Notes: generated from the sequence alone by a model not told the origin. 64,000 nt of DNA from an uncultured Eubacteriales bacterium (GCA_902488815.1 CABTXP010000001.1:1-64000); one strand, 5' to 3'. Shown: positions 20,929-30,014, counted from the first letter of the stretch. Numbers and translations are program-made.

Positions 20929-22112
20929 TAATGTAATTTATATCCCGATGCAATAAGTGCCGACTTAATTTCTTCCTGATGGTTTTCGTCTCTCGTGGCA
21001 ACTTTAACTCTCACCCACATTGTGTCAATGTCATCTCCCGCAAGGTCTACTACTTGGTCAATGGTTTGAATGTTGGCACCCGATTCTTCAAAGATCTTTA
21101 AGAGCTTGTTAAGTTCTCCCGGCGAGTCCTGTAATGTAATGCGAAGGTCAAGAGCTCTCTTTGTAGTGAAAAGTCCTTTTTCAATTACCTTTGATATTCT
21201 TTGCACATCAATGTTGCCACCTGACAATACGCACAGAACTTTCTTGCCCTTGGCGTCAAATTTATTATACATAAGTGCCGCCACAGCTGCCGCCGCCGCA
21301 CCTTCAGACACAATTTTTTCGTCTTCCATTAAAGCCAAGATGGCTCCTGAAATTTCTCCTTCAGATACCAATACCACTTCGTCTACATATTCTTTCACTA
21401 TGTCAAAGCACAAATCTCCCGGAGTTTTTACGGCAATGCCGTCTGCAATAGTCCGTGAGGAGTTTAGAGTTATAACTTTATCTTCTTTTAAAGACTGATA
21501 CATACTTCCCGCTGTTGAAGCCTGTACTCCTATGACCTTTACCTTGGGATTGATGGACTTAATTGCAAGGGCAATCCCCGATATAAGTCCTCCACCTCCT
21601 ATGGGCACGACGACAATGTCTACCAAGGGCAGCTGTTCCATAATTTCAATGCCGATGGTGCCTTGTCCTGCGATTACTTCTTCGTCGTTAAAGGGATGGA
21701 TAAAGGTGTAGCCCTTTTCTTTTTCCAGTTCATAGGCTCGCTGTTTTGCATCGTCAAAGGTGGTGGGCACAAGTACAACTTCCGCCCCAAGTCTTTTTGT
21801 CGCTTCAATTTTTGAAATGGGAGCGTATGTGGGAATACAGATTACGGACTTAACTCCCAAATCCCTCGCCGACTTTGCCACACCTTGGGCGTGATTGCCG
21901 GCGGAACAAGCTATTACTCCGCGCTTTAACTCCTCATCTGAAAGAGTCAAAATTTTGTTCAAAGCTCCTCTTATTTTAAAAGAGCCTGTCACTTGAAGGG
22001 ACTCCATCTTTATGTAAGCATCATCTGCTATAGTTCTTAGAGAAACTACGGGAGTGTACTTTATCTTGTCTTTAATTCTCTCTCTTGCTTTTAAGATTTG
22101 TTCAAATTTCAT
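20928..22112 (-). CDS. ilvA: threonine ammonia-lyase with C-terminal ACT domain
   Basis: PLP enzyme of 394 residues converting threonine (or serine) to 2-oxobutyrate (or pyruvate) and ammonia. The PLP lysine lies in SFKIRGA near residue 43, with AGNHAQG near 72 and the phosphate-binding GGGGLISG near 175. A single ACT domain occupies about 325-394 (LRITLQDSPGELNKLL). One short ACT and a 394-residue length fit the catabolic or short form better than the long biosynthetic IlvA. It starts one base after the glyA stop, with no evident ribosome binding site, so translation is probably coupled. Confidence 0.92.
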   Translation of the reverse strand: MKFEQILKARERIKDKIKYTPVVSLRTIADDAYIKMESLQVTGSFKIRGALNKILTLSDEELKRGVIACSAGNHAQGVAKSARDLGVKSVICIPTYAPISKIEATKRLGAEVVLVPTTFDDAKQRAYELEKEKGYTFIHPFNDEEVIAGQGTIGIEIMEQLPLVDIVVVPIGGGGLISGIALAIKSINPKVKVIGVQASTAGSMYQSLKEDKVITLNSSRTIADGIAVKTPGDLCFDIVKEYVDEVVLVSEGEISGAILALMEDEKIVSEGAAAAAVAALMYNKFDAKGKKVLCVLSGGNIDVQRISKVIEKGLFTTKRALDLRITLQDSPGELNKLLKIFEESGANIQTIDQVVDLAGDDIDTMWVRVKVATRDENHQEEIKSALIASGYKLH

Positions 22113-22113
22113 A

Positions 22114-23343
22114 TCAGTACAACGGGAATGTCTTTAAAACTTCAAGGACATTGTCTTTAATTTCAGTTACAGGTCTTCTCTCTTTTAATCTGTCGCACAT
22201 AAGTTTTGCAATGTACTTCATGTCTTCTTCCTTCATGCCTCTTGTAGTCATGGCGGGAGTTCCTATTCTCACACCGCTTGTGACAAATGGGCTTTCAGGG
22301 TCCATGGGAATTGTGTTTTTGTTTGAAGTAATATTTACTTCCGAAAGCATTTCTTCAGCAGCCTTGCCTGTAAGGTTTAAACCTCTCACGTCAATTAAGA
22401 GCAGGTGGTTGTCAGTGCCACCTGAGACAAGTCTTATGCCTTCTTCGTTAAATACTTCCGACATGGCCGCCGCATTTTTCTTAACTTGTTCCATGTACTC
22501 CTTATAAGAAGGATCTAACGCTTCTTTAAAACAAACGGCCTTTGCCGCAATGACGTGTTCCAAAGGTCCCCCTTGAAGTCCGGGGAAAATTCCCTTGTCA
22601 ATTCTCTTTGCATGTTCTTCCTTGCAAAGAATTGCGCCGCCTCTCGGGCCTCTTAAAGTCTTGTGAGTAGTAGTTGTTACAATGTCCGCATAGGGCACGG
22701 GAGAATTATGTAAACCTGTTGCAACAAGTCCTGCAATGTGAGCCATGTCAACCATGAGCATTGCACCAACTTCCTTTGCAATTTCTCCAAAGGCTTTAAA
22801 GTCAATTTCTCTCGGATATGCACTTGCCCCTGCCACAATCATCTTCGGCTTAACTTTTTTTGCAATTTCAAGGACATTGTCATAGTCAATGCGTTCAGTC
22901 TTTTCGTCGACGCCGTAAGCTTCAAAGTTGTAAGTCCTGCCTGAAAAGTTTACAGGGCTTCCGTGAGTCAAGTGTCCCCCTTCTGAAAGGTTCATGCCAA
23001 GCACCGTGTCCCCGGGTTTTAAAAATTCCGCATAGACACCGATATTTGCATTGGCGCCGGAGTGAGGCTGAACATTTGCGTGGTCGGCGTTAAAAAGTTT
23101 TTTAAGTCTTTCTCTTGCCAAGTCTTCTACAACGTCAATGTATTCACATCCCGCATAGTATCTCTTGCCGGGATAGCCTTCGGCATACTTGTTGGTCATA
23201 ATTGAGCCTTGAGCTTCAAGTACCGCCTTTGAAACAAAGTTTTCGGAAGCAATAAGCTCAACGTGTTCTCTCTGTCTTTTAAGTTCGTTTTCGATGCCTT
23301 GGAAGACATCTTTGTCATATTGTGCTAAGGATTCTAAATTCAT
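22114..23343 (-). CDS. glyA: serine hydroxymethyltransferase
   Basis: PLP enzyme of 409 residues interconverting serine and glycine with tetrahydrofolate, the main source of one-carbon units. It can also cleave threonine slowly. The PLP lysine is in [15 protein letters not shown] near residue 224. N-terminal [10 protein letters not shown] and [12 protein letters not shown] motifs are intact. GAGGTG before the ATG. Forms a two-gene operon with the threonine dehydratase, linking serine, glycine and threonine catabolism. Confidence 0.98.
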   Translation of the reverse strand: MNLESLAQYDKDVFQGIENELKRQREHVELIASENFVSKAVLEAQGSIMTNKYAEGYPGKRYYAGCEYIDVVEDLARERLKKLFNADHANVQPHSGANANIGVYAEFLKPGDTVLGMNLSEGGHLTHGSPVNFSGRTYNFEAYGVDEKTERIDYDNVLEIAKKVKPKMIVAGASAYPREIDFKAFGEIAKEVGAMLMVDMAHIAGLVATGLHNSPVPYADIVTTTTHKTLRGPRGGAILCKEEHAKRIDKGIFPGLQGGPLEHVIAAKAVCFKEALDPSYKEYMEQVKKNAAAMSEVFNEEGIRLVSGGTDNHLLLIDVRGLNLTGKAAEEMLSEVNITSNKNTIPMDPESPFVTSGVRIGTPAMTTRGMKEEDMKYIAKLMCDRLKERRPVTEIKDNVLEVLKTFPLY

Positions 23344-23398
23344 TTTTCACCTCTTAATAATATATATTTAATTGTAACACAGAAATAAAAAAATAAGC

Positions 23399-23404
23399 TA
23401 TAAT
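23399..23404 (+). promoter_or_regulatory. -10 element for the DUF3887-type lipoprotein gene
   Basis: TATAAT 18 bases upstream of the start codon. The -35 is not clear (TTGTAA is 21 bases away). The same 79-base divergent region should hold the glyA promoter, where TACAAT is seen on the minus strand. Confidence 0.5.
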
Positions 23405-23422
23405 GAAGAGAAGGAGAGATGT

Positions 23423-23833
23423 ATGAAAAGAAAAGTTTTATCTATATTAATAATAAGTGCGGCACTTCTATTACTTATAGGCTGCAACAAGACCAAAAAA
23501 TTAGAAGTATTTACAAAGGACAAACTTGAGGAGAAAGCTTCGGAAGTCTTCGAGACAATTCAAGAAAGAGACTTTGACAAGCTTAGAGAACTTGCATCGG
23601 ACAGTTTAAAAGAAGAGCTTACAGATGAAAACATAGCTCAAATCGACGAATACTTGGACGAAGTGGGCGAGTTTAAAAAGATAAAGAAAAAGTCCTACAG
23701 AGAATTAAAAGAAAAAGAAGGGGACGATGTGCTGGGAGTAGTGTACTACAATGTGCAGTATTTCGAACAAAAGATTAACTACACCTTCACCTTTGACAAG
23801 GACTACAACTTTAAAGGACTTCTCTTCAGATAG
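23423..23833 (+). CDS. lipoprotein, DUF3887-like
   Basis: Secreted, membrane-anchored lipoprotein of 136 residues. The signal peptide ends in the lipobox LIGC with the acylated Cys near 21. The mature part resembles DUF3887: an amphipathic helix (LEEKASEVFETIQERDFDKL) followed by a small beta-rich domain ending FDKDYNFKGLLF. GGAGAG ribosome binding site. It is divergent from glyA and 52 bases from the next lipoprotein. Role unknown. Confidence 0.78.
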   Translation: MKRKVLSILIISAALLLLIGCNKTKKLEVFTKDKLEEKASEVFETIQERDFDKLRELASDSLKEELTDENIAQIDEYLDEVGEFKKIKKKSYRELKEKEGDDVLGVVYYNVQYFEQKINYTFTFDKDYNFKGLLFR

Positions 23834-23885
23834 GAATACTTTTGAAGAGAAGGTATTAATGTTAGTATAAATTTATGAGGAATTT

Positions 23886-24404
23886 ATGAAAAAGAATCTG
23901 TTTAAAATTGCAACGTTAATTATGTTAATAATTGCCCTTGTAGGCTGCGGAAATAAAAACAGCGCCGCCGACAACAACGCTTCAAAGGAAGCTGAGAAAA
24001 AAGAAGAAGCTCCCGTGACAGAAGTTGCAAAGGACGAAGAAAAACCGGATGACAAAGAAAGTGGAGATGCCGAGGACATAGGTGAAGGCAGCTTTTATTT
24101 GAAAAACGAAAGCGGCACAACTGAAAACGACGAACCTATTACACTATCCTATGACGAAAGTTTAGGTTACATTTCAGTAGGGATTGTCACTTCAGGCATA
24201 GACATTAGTCGTCAAACTGCAGTATATGTAGATGACACATTGATGACTTTAAATTATTTTGAAGCACCTGAAACGGAAATAATCATACCTCAACAACTTG
24301 AAGACGGTCCTCACAATCTAATACTTAAACAATTTAAAGACGACAACAGAGAAGGCGAACCTACATTGGTTAAGTCCGCTCCCTTTATATACGAAACAAA
24401 ATAA
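23886..24404 (+). CDS. lipoprotein of unknown function
   Basis: Lipoprotein of 172 residues that I do not recognise. Signal peptide with lipobox LVGC (Cys near 21), a long charged linker rich in Lys, Glu and Asp (about 25-65), then a compact, beta-rich domain of about 105 residues (YLKNESGTTENDEPITLSY to the end). GAGGAA before the ATG. A perfect palindromic terminator follows. Possibly co-transcribed with the preceding lipoprotein. Confidence 0.7.
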   Translation: MKKNLFKIATLIMLIIALVGCGNKNSAADNNASKEAEKKEEAPVTEVAKDEEKPDDKESGDAEDIGEGSFYLKNESGTTENDEPITLSYDESLGYISVGIVTSGIDISRQTAVYVDDTLMTLNYFEAPETEIIIPQQLEDGPHNLILKQFKDDNREGEPTLVKSAPFIYETK

Positions 24405-24412
24405 TAAATTAT

Positions 24413-24430
24413 TGCCCTCTATAGAGGGCA
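24413..24430 (+). terminator. terminator after the lipoprotein pair
   Basis: Perfect 18-base palindrome TGCCCTCTATAGAGGGCA followed by six T. Confidence 0.88.
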
Positions 24431-24559
24431 TTTTTTATAAACTTTTTTGTATAAAACTAAATCATTATCCGCATACCCCCATCCTAATTTATCTTTGTCT
24501 ACACCCTTTCATTTTTTATATTATTTTAAACATATATTTACCATTCTTGTATTATTTAC

Positions 24560-24589
24560 TTTACATATTTTTTATTTTAAAAATATATT
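24560..24589 (+). promoter_or_regulatory. candidate promoter of the organophosphate-type import operon
   Basis: TTTACA, 18-base spacer, TATATT, 42 bases before the first start codon, in a very AT-rich stretch. Confidence 0.5.
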
Positions 24590-24631
24590 CTCCATACATG
24601 TTACCCCTATATTGTTACAGAGGAGGTGAGC

Positions 24632-25411
24632 ATGATCGGAGAATTTTTTGTTGCTTCTTCTCTGATGTGGAATTTCACTGAAGAAGAAATATTTGAATAT
24701 GTTGCAAAAAATAATTTGTCCGGCATAGAGTTTTGGTCTCAACAAATTCAAAACAATAATTTTACTTTGGACAAAATAAATTATTTACAGGAACAATATA
24801 ATTTAAAAGTTGTTCTTCACGGCAAGAGTTGGGATCTCAACTTGGCTTCAATTAATGAAAATATTAGAGAACTAAGTGTCAAGGAAAATTTAAGGGACAT
24901 AGATCTTGCAAAAGAAATAGGTGCCGCCGAGGTGACTATTCACCCGGGCAGATACTCTGTGTGTTGCGACACGGAAAGTTACTATACCTATCTGAGAGAG
25001 AGTTTTGACCAAATTATTGAATACTCTATTTTGAAAAATATTCCAATATCCGTAGAGATAATGGAAAAAATAAAAAAGGAATTTATAACAGATATCAAGT
25101 CTTTAAAAAAACTCATGGAAGATATGTTTAAAGATATTTATACCACCCCTGACGTATCTCACTGCGACAGTGAAGAGGAAATATATTATTTGTTGGACAA
25201 CCTTGAAAATGTTTCAAAAGTACACATAAGTAACAGGCAAAAAGACATGTACCACACAGACCTTATGACGGGAATATTCCCCATGGATAAAATAATCACG
25301 GACATTGCAAAAAGAAAAATACCCATGGTTTTGGAAGGGATGGAAACAGGAAGCGCGACACACTTTTTAGACAAAAACATTAATTACTTAAAGGAGAAAA
25401 ATTTAATATGA
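24632..25411 (+). CDS. sugar phosphate isomerase/epimerase-like TIM-barrel protein
   Basis: Protein of 259 residues of the AP-endonuclease-2-like TIM barrel family, which includes xylose-isomerase-like sugar (phosphate) isomerases and epimerases. Candidate metal ligands are E in GIEFWS, H in VLHGKSW, H in TIHPGRY, E in VEIMEK, D/H in PDVSHCD, H in VHISN and E in LEGME. I placed the start at ATG 24632, five bases after AGGAGG; a GTG six bases earlier belongs to the ribosome binding site. It overlaps the downstream binding-protein gene by four bases, so it is part of an importer operon. The substrate is not known. Confidence 0.8.
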   Translation: MIGEFFVASSLMWNFTEEEIFEYVAKNNLSGIEFWSQQIQNNNFTLDKINYLQEQYNLKVVLHGKSWDLNLASINENIRELSVKENLRDIDLAKEIGAAEVTIHPGRYSVCCDTESYYTYLRESFDQIIEYSILKNIPISVEIMEKIKKEFITDIKSLKKLMEDMFKDIYTTPDVSHCDSEEEIYYLLDNLENVSKVHISNRQKDMYHTDLMTGIFPMDKIITDIAKRKIPMVLEGMETGSATHFLDKNINYLKEKNLI

Positions 25412-26457
25412 AAAGATTAATTATTATTTTAGCTTTTATTTTAGCCTTAACGGCTTGCGGCCAAAGTACTCAAAAAGCACCTGCAGCAAATGAAAAGAAT
25501 GAAAAAGAAGTTTCAAGTGAAAAAACTGAAGAGCCCAAGGAAATTGAAGGCACCATCACTCTTTACACTTCACAACCGGAAGACGATGCCAACAAACTTA
25601 TTGAAGGATTTAAAAAAGTCTATCCCAAAGCCGATGTAGTTGTATTTAGATCGGGAACAGAAGAAGTTGTTTCAAAAATTCTTTCTGAAAAAGAAGTCAA
25701 CGCACTTCAAGCAGATATTGTATTGGTAGCCGATACAGTTACATTTGAAGTTTTAAAACAAAATGAAATCTTGGATAAATATGTCTCACCGGAACTTGAA
25801 GGTATAGACCCTAAGTTTTGCGACAAGGACAACTACTATGTAGGTACCAAAATAATTTCAACGGGAATTATTCAAAATACAGATGTGTATAAGGGAGAAA
25901 TAAAAGGATTTAAAGACTTGATCAAGGAAGATACAAAGTCTCAAACTATTATGCCTTCCCCTCTATATTCAGGAGCTGCAGCTTACAACCTTTCCCTACT
26001 GACAAGAACGGACGGCTTGGGCTGGGAATTCTATGAAGGACTTAAAAATAACGACGTATTGGTAGATAAAGGAAACGGTGCAGTACAAAAATCCGTAATG
26101 TCGGGACAAAAAGGCTTGGGAATCATAGTAGATTACATGGCAATTCGTTCTAAAAAAGACGGCGCTCCTGTAGAATTTGTCTATCCGGAAGAAGGCTCAC
26201 CTATAGTAACCGAACCTGTAGGCATAGTTAAAGGTACAAAAAATCCTGAAGTAGCTCAAGCTTTCTACGACTATATAATTTCAAAAGACGGACAAGAACT
26301 TGCTTCTTCCATGGGTTACACTCCTATAAGAGGAGATGTGCCAGCTCCCGAAGGACTTAAATCTGCAAAGGAACTTAATGTACTGTTCGGAGATGACAAA
26401 GTATTACTTGAAAGCAGAGAACAAGACAAGGAAGAATTTTCAAAGCTTTTCCAATAG
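25408..26457 (+). CDS. ABC transporter substrate-binding lipoprotein (Fe3+/AfuA/phosphonate type)
   Basis: Extracytoplasmic binding lipoprotein of 349 residues. Lipobox LTACG with Cys near 17, a charged linker to about 48, then a type-2 periplasmic binding fold (TITLYTSQPEDDANKLIEGF onward). The family contains Fe3+ binders, 2-aminoethylphosphonate binders and AfuA-type sugar-phosphate binders. The typical paired tyrosines of iron binders are not evident where expected (the C-terminal region reads AAAYNLSL and VDYMAIRS). Downstream are the matching permease and ATPase. With two phosphate-ester-type enzymes in the operon, an organophosphate ligand seems more likely than iron. Confidence 0.85.
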   Translation: MKRLIIILAFILALTACGQSTQKAPAANEKNEKEVSSEKTEEPKEIEGTITLYTSQPEDDANKLIEGFKKVYPKADVVVFRSGTEEVVSKILSEKEVNALQADIVLVADTVTFEVLKQNEILDKYVSPELEGIDPKFCDKDNYYVGTKIISTGIIQNTDVYKGEIKGFKDLIKEDTKSQTIMPSPLYSGAAAYNLSLLTRTDGLGWEFYEGLKNNDVLVDKGNGAVQKSVMSGQKGLGIIVDYMAIRSKKDGAPVEFVYPEEGSPIVTEPVGIVKGTKNPEVAQAFYDYIISKDGQELASSMGYTPIRGDVPAPEGLKSAKELNVLFGDDKVLLESREQDKEEFSKLFQ

Positions 26458-26469
26458 GAAGGAGATATT

Positions 26470-28116
26470 TTGAAAAGAGATAAGGCAGTAGACTATTTAT
26501 TAGTTATATTGGTTGTATTTGTATTTATCATCCCCTTTATAAAACTCTTTACTATGAGTTTTAGAGGGGATGGTATTATTCAAAACTACAGCCGAATTTT
26601 TTCAGACCCGAGAGTTTTAAAAGGTATAGCAAATACATTTATTATAGGCGTCACAGTCTCTTTTTTGACTTTGTTAACAGGTTCTTATTTAGCATTTATC
26701 ATCGCCTATACCGATATTCGTTTTAAAAATGCGCTGAAAGTGTTAGTGTATCTTCCGTTTATTGTTCCGGGATACATAATGACACTTGCCTGGACAAACA
26801 TTACATCAAGTATAGGAATCGTTACAAAGATTCTAAATAGTGTAGGACTTAAGCCGGTCAACCTGTACTCAATAGGAGGAATAATATTTGTAATGGTGAT
26901 TTGCTACACTCCTTTTGTCTACTTGAGTGTATACAGATCCCTAATTAAAGTACCTCTCAGCAACGAATACGCTTCAAAGCTTTTAAACTACGGAAGCTTT
27001 GCTACATTTAAAAATATAAACTTAAGGCAGATTAAACCTACATTGGTAAGTACATTTGTATTGGTCTTTCTCTCGACCTTAGACAATTTTTCCATACCGG
27101 CTTTTTTAGGAGTTCCGGCAGGCATATCTGTACTCTCCACATTGATTTATGAAAAGACTATATCCGTAATGACAGGTGGCTTTACAGATCCCGCCGTACT
27201 TTCAGTACTCCTCTTTATTATTTCAGTCTCGGTATCACAAGCCGAGTCGAAAATTTTAAAAAAGTCACGGACAGGCAAAGATTCTGTCGAAGATACATCT
27301 TTAAGATATGAATTTAAACCGAGGACAAAAGCAATTGTTGAGGTGCTTACCTTTGCAATTTTTATTTTTGTAAACATTGTTCCCATAGGTTTTATGGTGT
27401 ACTCATCATTTATATCGAACTATGTAAAAGGATTTTCTTTTTCCAACTTCACTATAGAGAATTACAAAAATCTCTTCGCCATATCTTCAATTAAAATGTC
27501 CATTACAAACAGTTTTAAGTTTGCAATTATAACTGTAATTTTGTGCGGAGTCTTTGCAATAATTTACGGATATTTTAAATGGAAGAATAAATATAATATC
27601 AGTATGTCTCTACTTGAAAAAGGAACAAGTATATCTTACTCACTACCCGGAATGGTACTTGCGCTGTGTATGATCTTTCACTGGGCAAAACCTGTCCCCG
27701 GACTTAACATAGGTTTTTACGCCACACCTGTAATAATTTTAATTGCCTATGTGACAAGATTTTTAATTATAGATATGAAGTCGGCATACCAGGGTTTCAG
27801 TTCAATATCCTACAGTTTGGAATACGCAGCGGTGCTTTCAAACAAGTCCTCCTTTAAAAAGTGGACGAGGATTTTTCTGCCCTTGATATACAAATATATT
27901 CTGACTTCATCTCTTTTAGTATTTGTATACGCCCTGACGGAGCTAAGCCTTTCGGCAATGCTTTCGGGCCCTTTTACCAAGACCATAGGACTTTTGATAT
28001 TTAATCTGCAACAGTCGGGAGACTATCCCCTGGCATATGCCATGTCAACTTTGGTTTTGATTGTGCTTCTGATTATGTATATATTGATGGAAAAAATAAA
28101 CGGAGGAAAAAAATGA
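26470..28116 (+). CDS. ABC transporter permease, fused double domain
   Basis: Permease of 548 residues containing two BPD_transp_1 domains in one chain (about 50-265 and 330-540), the arrangement of FbpB/AfuB-type importers. Around twelve helices; EAA-like loops occur near SKLLNYGSFATFKNI and AAVLSNKSSFKKWTRIFLP. TTG start at 26470 behind GGAAGGAGATATT. The stop overlaps the ATPase start (ATGA). Confidence 0.9.
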   Translation: MKRDKAVDYLLVILVVFVFIIPFIKLFTMSFRGDGIIQNYSRIFSDPRVLKGIANTFIIGVTVSFLTLLTGSYLAFIIAYTDIRFKNALKVLVYLPFIVPGYIMTLAWTNITSSIGIVTKILNSVGLKPVNLYSIGGIIFVMVICYTPFVYLSVYRSLIKVPLSNEYASKLLNYGSFATFKNINLRQIKPTLVSTFVLVFLSTLDNFSIPAFLGVPAGISVLSTLIYEKTISVMTGGFTDPAVLSVLLFIISVSVSQAESKILKKSRTGKDSVEDTSLRYEFKPRTKAIVEVLTFAIFIFVNIVPIGFMVYSSFISNYVKGFSFSNFTIENYKNLFAISSIKMSITNSFKFAIITVILCGVFAIIYGYFKWKNKYNISMSLLEKGTSISYSLPGMVLALCMIFHWAKPVPGLNIGFYATPVIILIAYVTRFLIIDMKSAYQGFSSISYSLEYAAVLSNKSSFKKWTRIFLPLIYKYILTSSLLVFVYALTELSLSAMLSGPFTKTIGLLIFNLQQSGDYPLAYAMSTLVLIVLLIMYILMEKINGGKK

Positions 28117-29147
28117 CCCTTATAATTGACAATGTATGTAAGAGTTTCAATAAAAAAGAAGTTTTAAAAAATATAAATTTGGAAATACAAGACGGCGAAT
28201 TTATTTCGCTACTTGGGGCAAGCGGATGCGGAAAGACTACTTTATTAAAAATAATTGCAGGCTTTGAAAAAATAGACCGCGGCTCGGTGACGAAGGACGG
28301 AAAAGTATTTGTTAATGACAAAGGTGTCTTTTTGCCGCCGCAAGACAGAAGCTTAAACATGGTGTTCCAACAATTTGCTCTGTGGCCCCACATGAATGTG
28401 AGAGAACACTTGGAGTATGCCCTTAAAGGAAAAGGCGGAAGCAAAGACATTGAAGAAGAAATAAAGAAGATGCTTGAAACTGTAGATCTTACCGGCTTTG
28501 AAAAAGCATACCCGGGCGACCTTTCAGGAGGGCAAAAGCAAAGAGTCTCCCTTGCAAGAGCATTAATTACAAAGCCTGAAATGATACTTATGGACGAACC
28601 TCTCTCAGCCTTGGATGCAAATTTAAGAGTTGAGATGCGAAAATTTATTAAAGAAATTCATCAAAGGTTTAAATCCCTCATAATTTATGTCACTCACGAC
28701 CAGGTAGAAGCTTTAACCATGAGCGACAGAATTGTAATATTAAAAGACGGCGTAGTTGAACAAGTCGGAAGTCCTGTAGAAATTTACGAAAATCCCAAGA
28801 CGGAATATGTGGCAAAATTTGTAGGCAAATCCAATTTAATAAAGGGTGCGTGGCAGGGAGATTTATTCCGCGTGGAAGACTCCGACATTTTGTTAAAGGA
28901 TAAGACCTTTAAAGACAGATTTGAAAATCCGAACATCTATCCTGTGAAACCTGATGAGCTTTTAATATCCAAAGGCCCTTCCGGTATAATGGGCAAAATA
29001 ATTCAAATCGACTATATGGGCACAGGCTTTGAATACAAATTGGACACTACAATGGGTATAATAAATGTACTTAGCAAGGGCTCAGAATACACCTTGGGGG
29101 AAAATGTAAAAATTAACATGAGGGAGAATTATAAAAATGCTATGTGA
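28113..29147 (+). CDS. ABC transporter ATP-binding protein with TOBE-like C-terminus
   Basis: Importer ATPase of 344 residues. Walker A GASGCGKTTL near 36, Q-loop FQQFALWP, signature LSGGQKQR near 138, Walker B LILMDEPLSALD, switch His in THDQ. A C-terminal TOBE-like domain covers about 245-344. The class matches Fe3+/AfuC/PotA-type ATPases. It shares 4 bases with the permease and 11 with the PHP-domain gene, so the cluster is one translationally coupled operon. Confidence 0.93.
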   Translation: MTLIIDNVCKSFNKKEVLKNINLEIQDGEFISLLGASGCGKTTLLKIIAGFEKIDRGSVTKDGKVFVNDKGVFLPPQDRSLNMVFQQFALWPHMNVREHLEYALKGKGGSKDIEEEIKKMLETVDLTGFEKAYPGDLSGGQKQRVSLARALITKPEMILMDEPLSALDANLRVEMRKFIKEIHQRFKSLIIYVTHDQVEALTMSDRIVILKDGVVEQVGSPVEIYENPKTEYVAKFVGKSNLIKGAWQGDLFRVEDSDILLKDKTFKDRFENPNIYPVKPDELLISKGPSGIMGKIIQIDYMGTGFEYKLDTTMGIINVLSKGSEYTLGENVKINMRENYKNAM

Positions 29148-29874
29148 TCTTCACACTCATACAATAGTAAGCGGTCATGCCTATTCAACGCTTAAAGAAA
29201 ATATTGAAAGGGCAAAATCTAAAGGACTTAAATTTTTAGGCACCAGCGAACACGGAGAGAAGATGCCCGGATCTGTGAATAACGTCTACTTTTATAACAT
29301 GAGAGTTATAAAGAGAAATTGGAACGGGATATACCTGTTGAGAGGAGCCGAAGCAAATATTTTGGACTATGAAGGAAGTATAGACGTGTTTGAAGAAAAG
29401 CACACTAAAAACTTGGACTACCTTATCGCCTCACTTCACACGCCCTGTATAGAAGACGGAGGTATTGTTAAAAACACCGACGCTCTTATAAAAGCTATGG
29501 ATAAAAATAAAGTGAGAATAATCGGTCATCCCGACGACGACAGATACCCGATTGACAGAAAAGAAGTAGTGCGTGCCGCAAAGGCAAAAAATATTTTAAT
29601 TGAACTCAACAACTCTTCCCTTTCACCTTTGAGTTCCAGAATAAATGCAAGAGATAATATAAAGGAACTTTTAAATTATGCAGCAGAGTGTGAAGCGGAT
29701 ATTATAATAAACTCCGATGCCCATATTGAATATGATGTAGGAGATTTTACATCGGCATGTGAGCTCCTCAAGGAATTAAATTATCCCCAAGAGAGAATTA
29801 TAAACTTTGACGACAAGGAAGACAGGCTTTTTAAATATTTGAAAATAGATAGAGAAAAATTTTATCAGCAATAA
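29137..29874 (+). CDS. PHP-domain phosphoesterase, YcdX-like
   Basis: Metal-dependent hydrolase of 245 residues. PHP motifs are complete: DLHTHT (residues 4-9), SEHG near 46, E in RGAEAN, SLHTP near 106, IGHPDDD near 129 and NSDAH near 200. YcdX-type PHP proteins bind three metals and act as phosphatases. GAGGGAGA upstream of the ATG. Last gene of the operon and followed by a terminator. It would dephosphorylate the imported compound if the transporter takes up a phosphate ester; that is inference. Confidence 0.85.
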   Translation: MLCDLHTHTIVSGHAYSTLKENIERAKSKGLKFLGTSEHGEKMPGSVNNVYFYNMRVIKRNWNGIYLLRGAEANILDYEGSIDVFEEKHTKNLDYLIASLHTPCIEDGGIVKNTDALIKAMDKNKVRIIGHPDDDRYPIDRKEVVRAAKAKNILIELNNSSLSPLSSRINARDNIKELLNYAAECEADIIINSDAHIEYDVGDFTSACELLKELNYPQERIINFDDKEDRLFKYLKIDREKFYQQ

Positions 29875-29878
29875 AAAA

Positions 29879-29896
29879 TCCGAGGATTACCTCGGA
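29879..29896. terminator. bidirectional terminator between the import operon and tRNA-Thr
   Basis: Stem TCCGAGG/CCTCGGA with loop ATTA. It is followed by CTTTTATTT on the plus strand and preceded by six A, so it can also act on minus-strand transcripts from the tRNA side. Confidence 0.82.
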
Positions 29897-29915
29897 CTTT
29901 TATTTCTGATAAATT

Positions 29916-29957
29916 TGTAACCTATGTGTAACCTATCTGTAACCTCAAGTGTAACCT
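29916..29957. repeat. four phased direct repeats TGTAACCT
   Basis: Exact octamers at 29916, 29927, 29938 and 29950, i.e. steps of 11, 11 and 12 bases, close to one helical turn. They sit just beyond the 3' end of tRNA-Thr. Such phased octamers resemble integrase arm-type sites or a protein-binding array. No integrase is in the window. Confidence 0.75.
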
Positions 29958-29977
29958 TTCGGGTAGTTTTTTACTAC

Positions 29978-29986
29978 TTATCCACA
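29978..29986 (+). promoter_or_regulatory. perfect DnaA-box match
   Basis: TTATCCACA, the consensus DnaA box, inside the inverted repeat TACTTA-N8-TAAGTA. A single 9-mer can occur by chance, so its significance depends on the neighbouring repeats. Confidence 0.4.
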
Positions 29987-30014
29987 GGTAAGTAAAAATA
30001 TAAATGGCTTAAAA

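Noticed and set aside
23873..24120. Minus-strand frames opposite the second lipoprotein
   Set aside because: Shadows of the Lys/Glu-rich linker; the plus-strand gene has signal peptide, lipobox, ribosome binding site and terminator.
24412..24681. Plus-strand frames between the lipoprotein terminator and the import operon
   Set aside because: They start inside the terminator in AT-rich DNA and overlap the supported TIM-barrel gene in another frame.
29916..29957. CRISPR array
   Set aside because: Repeat length of eight bases and spacing of 11-12 bases are far too short; no cas genes.
29978..29986. Chromosomal origin of replication
   Set aside because: A single DnaA box without a box cluster, AT-rich unwinding element, dnaA or dnaN; not enough for oriC.
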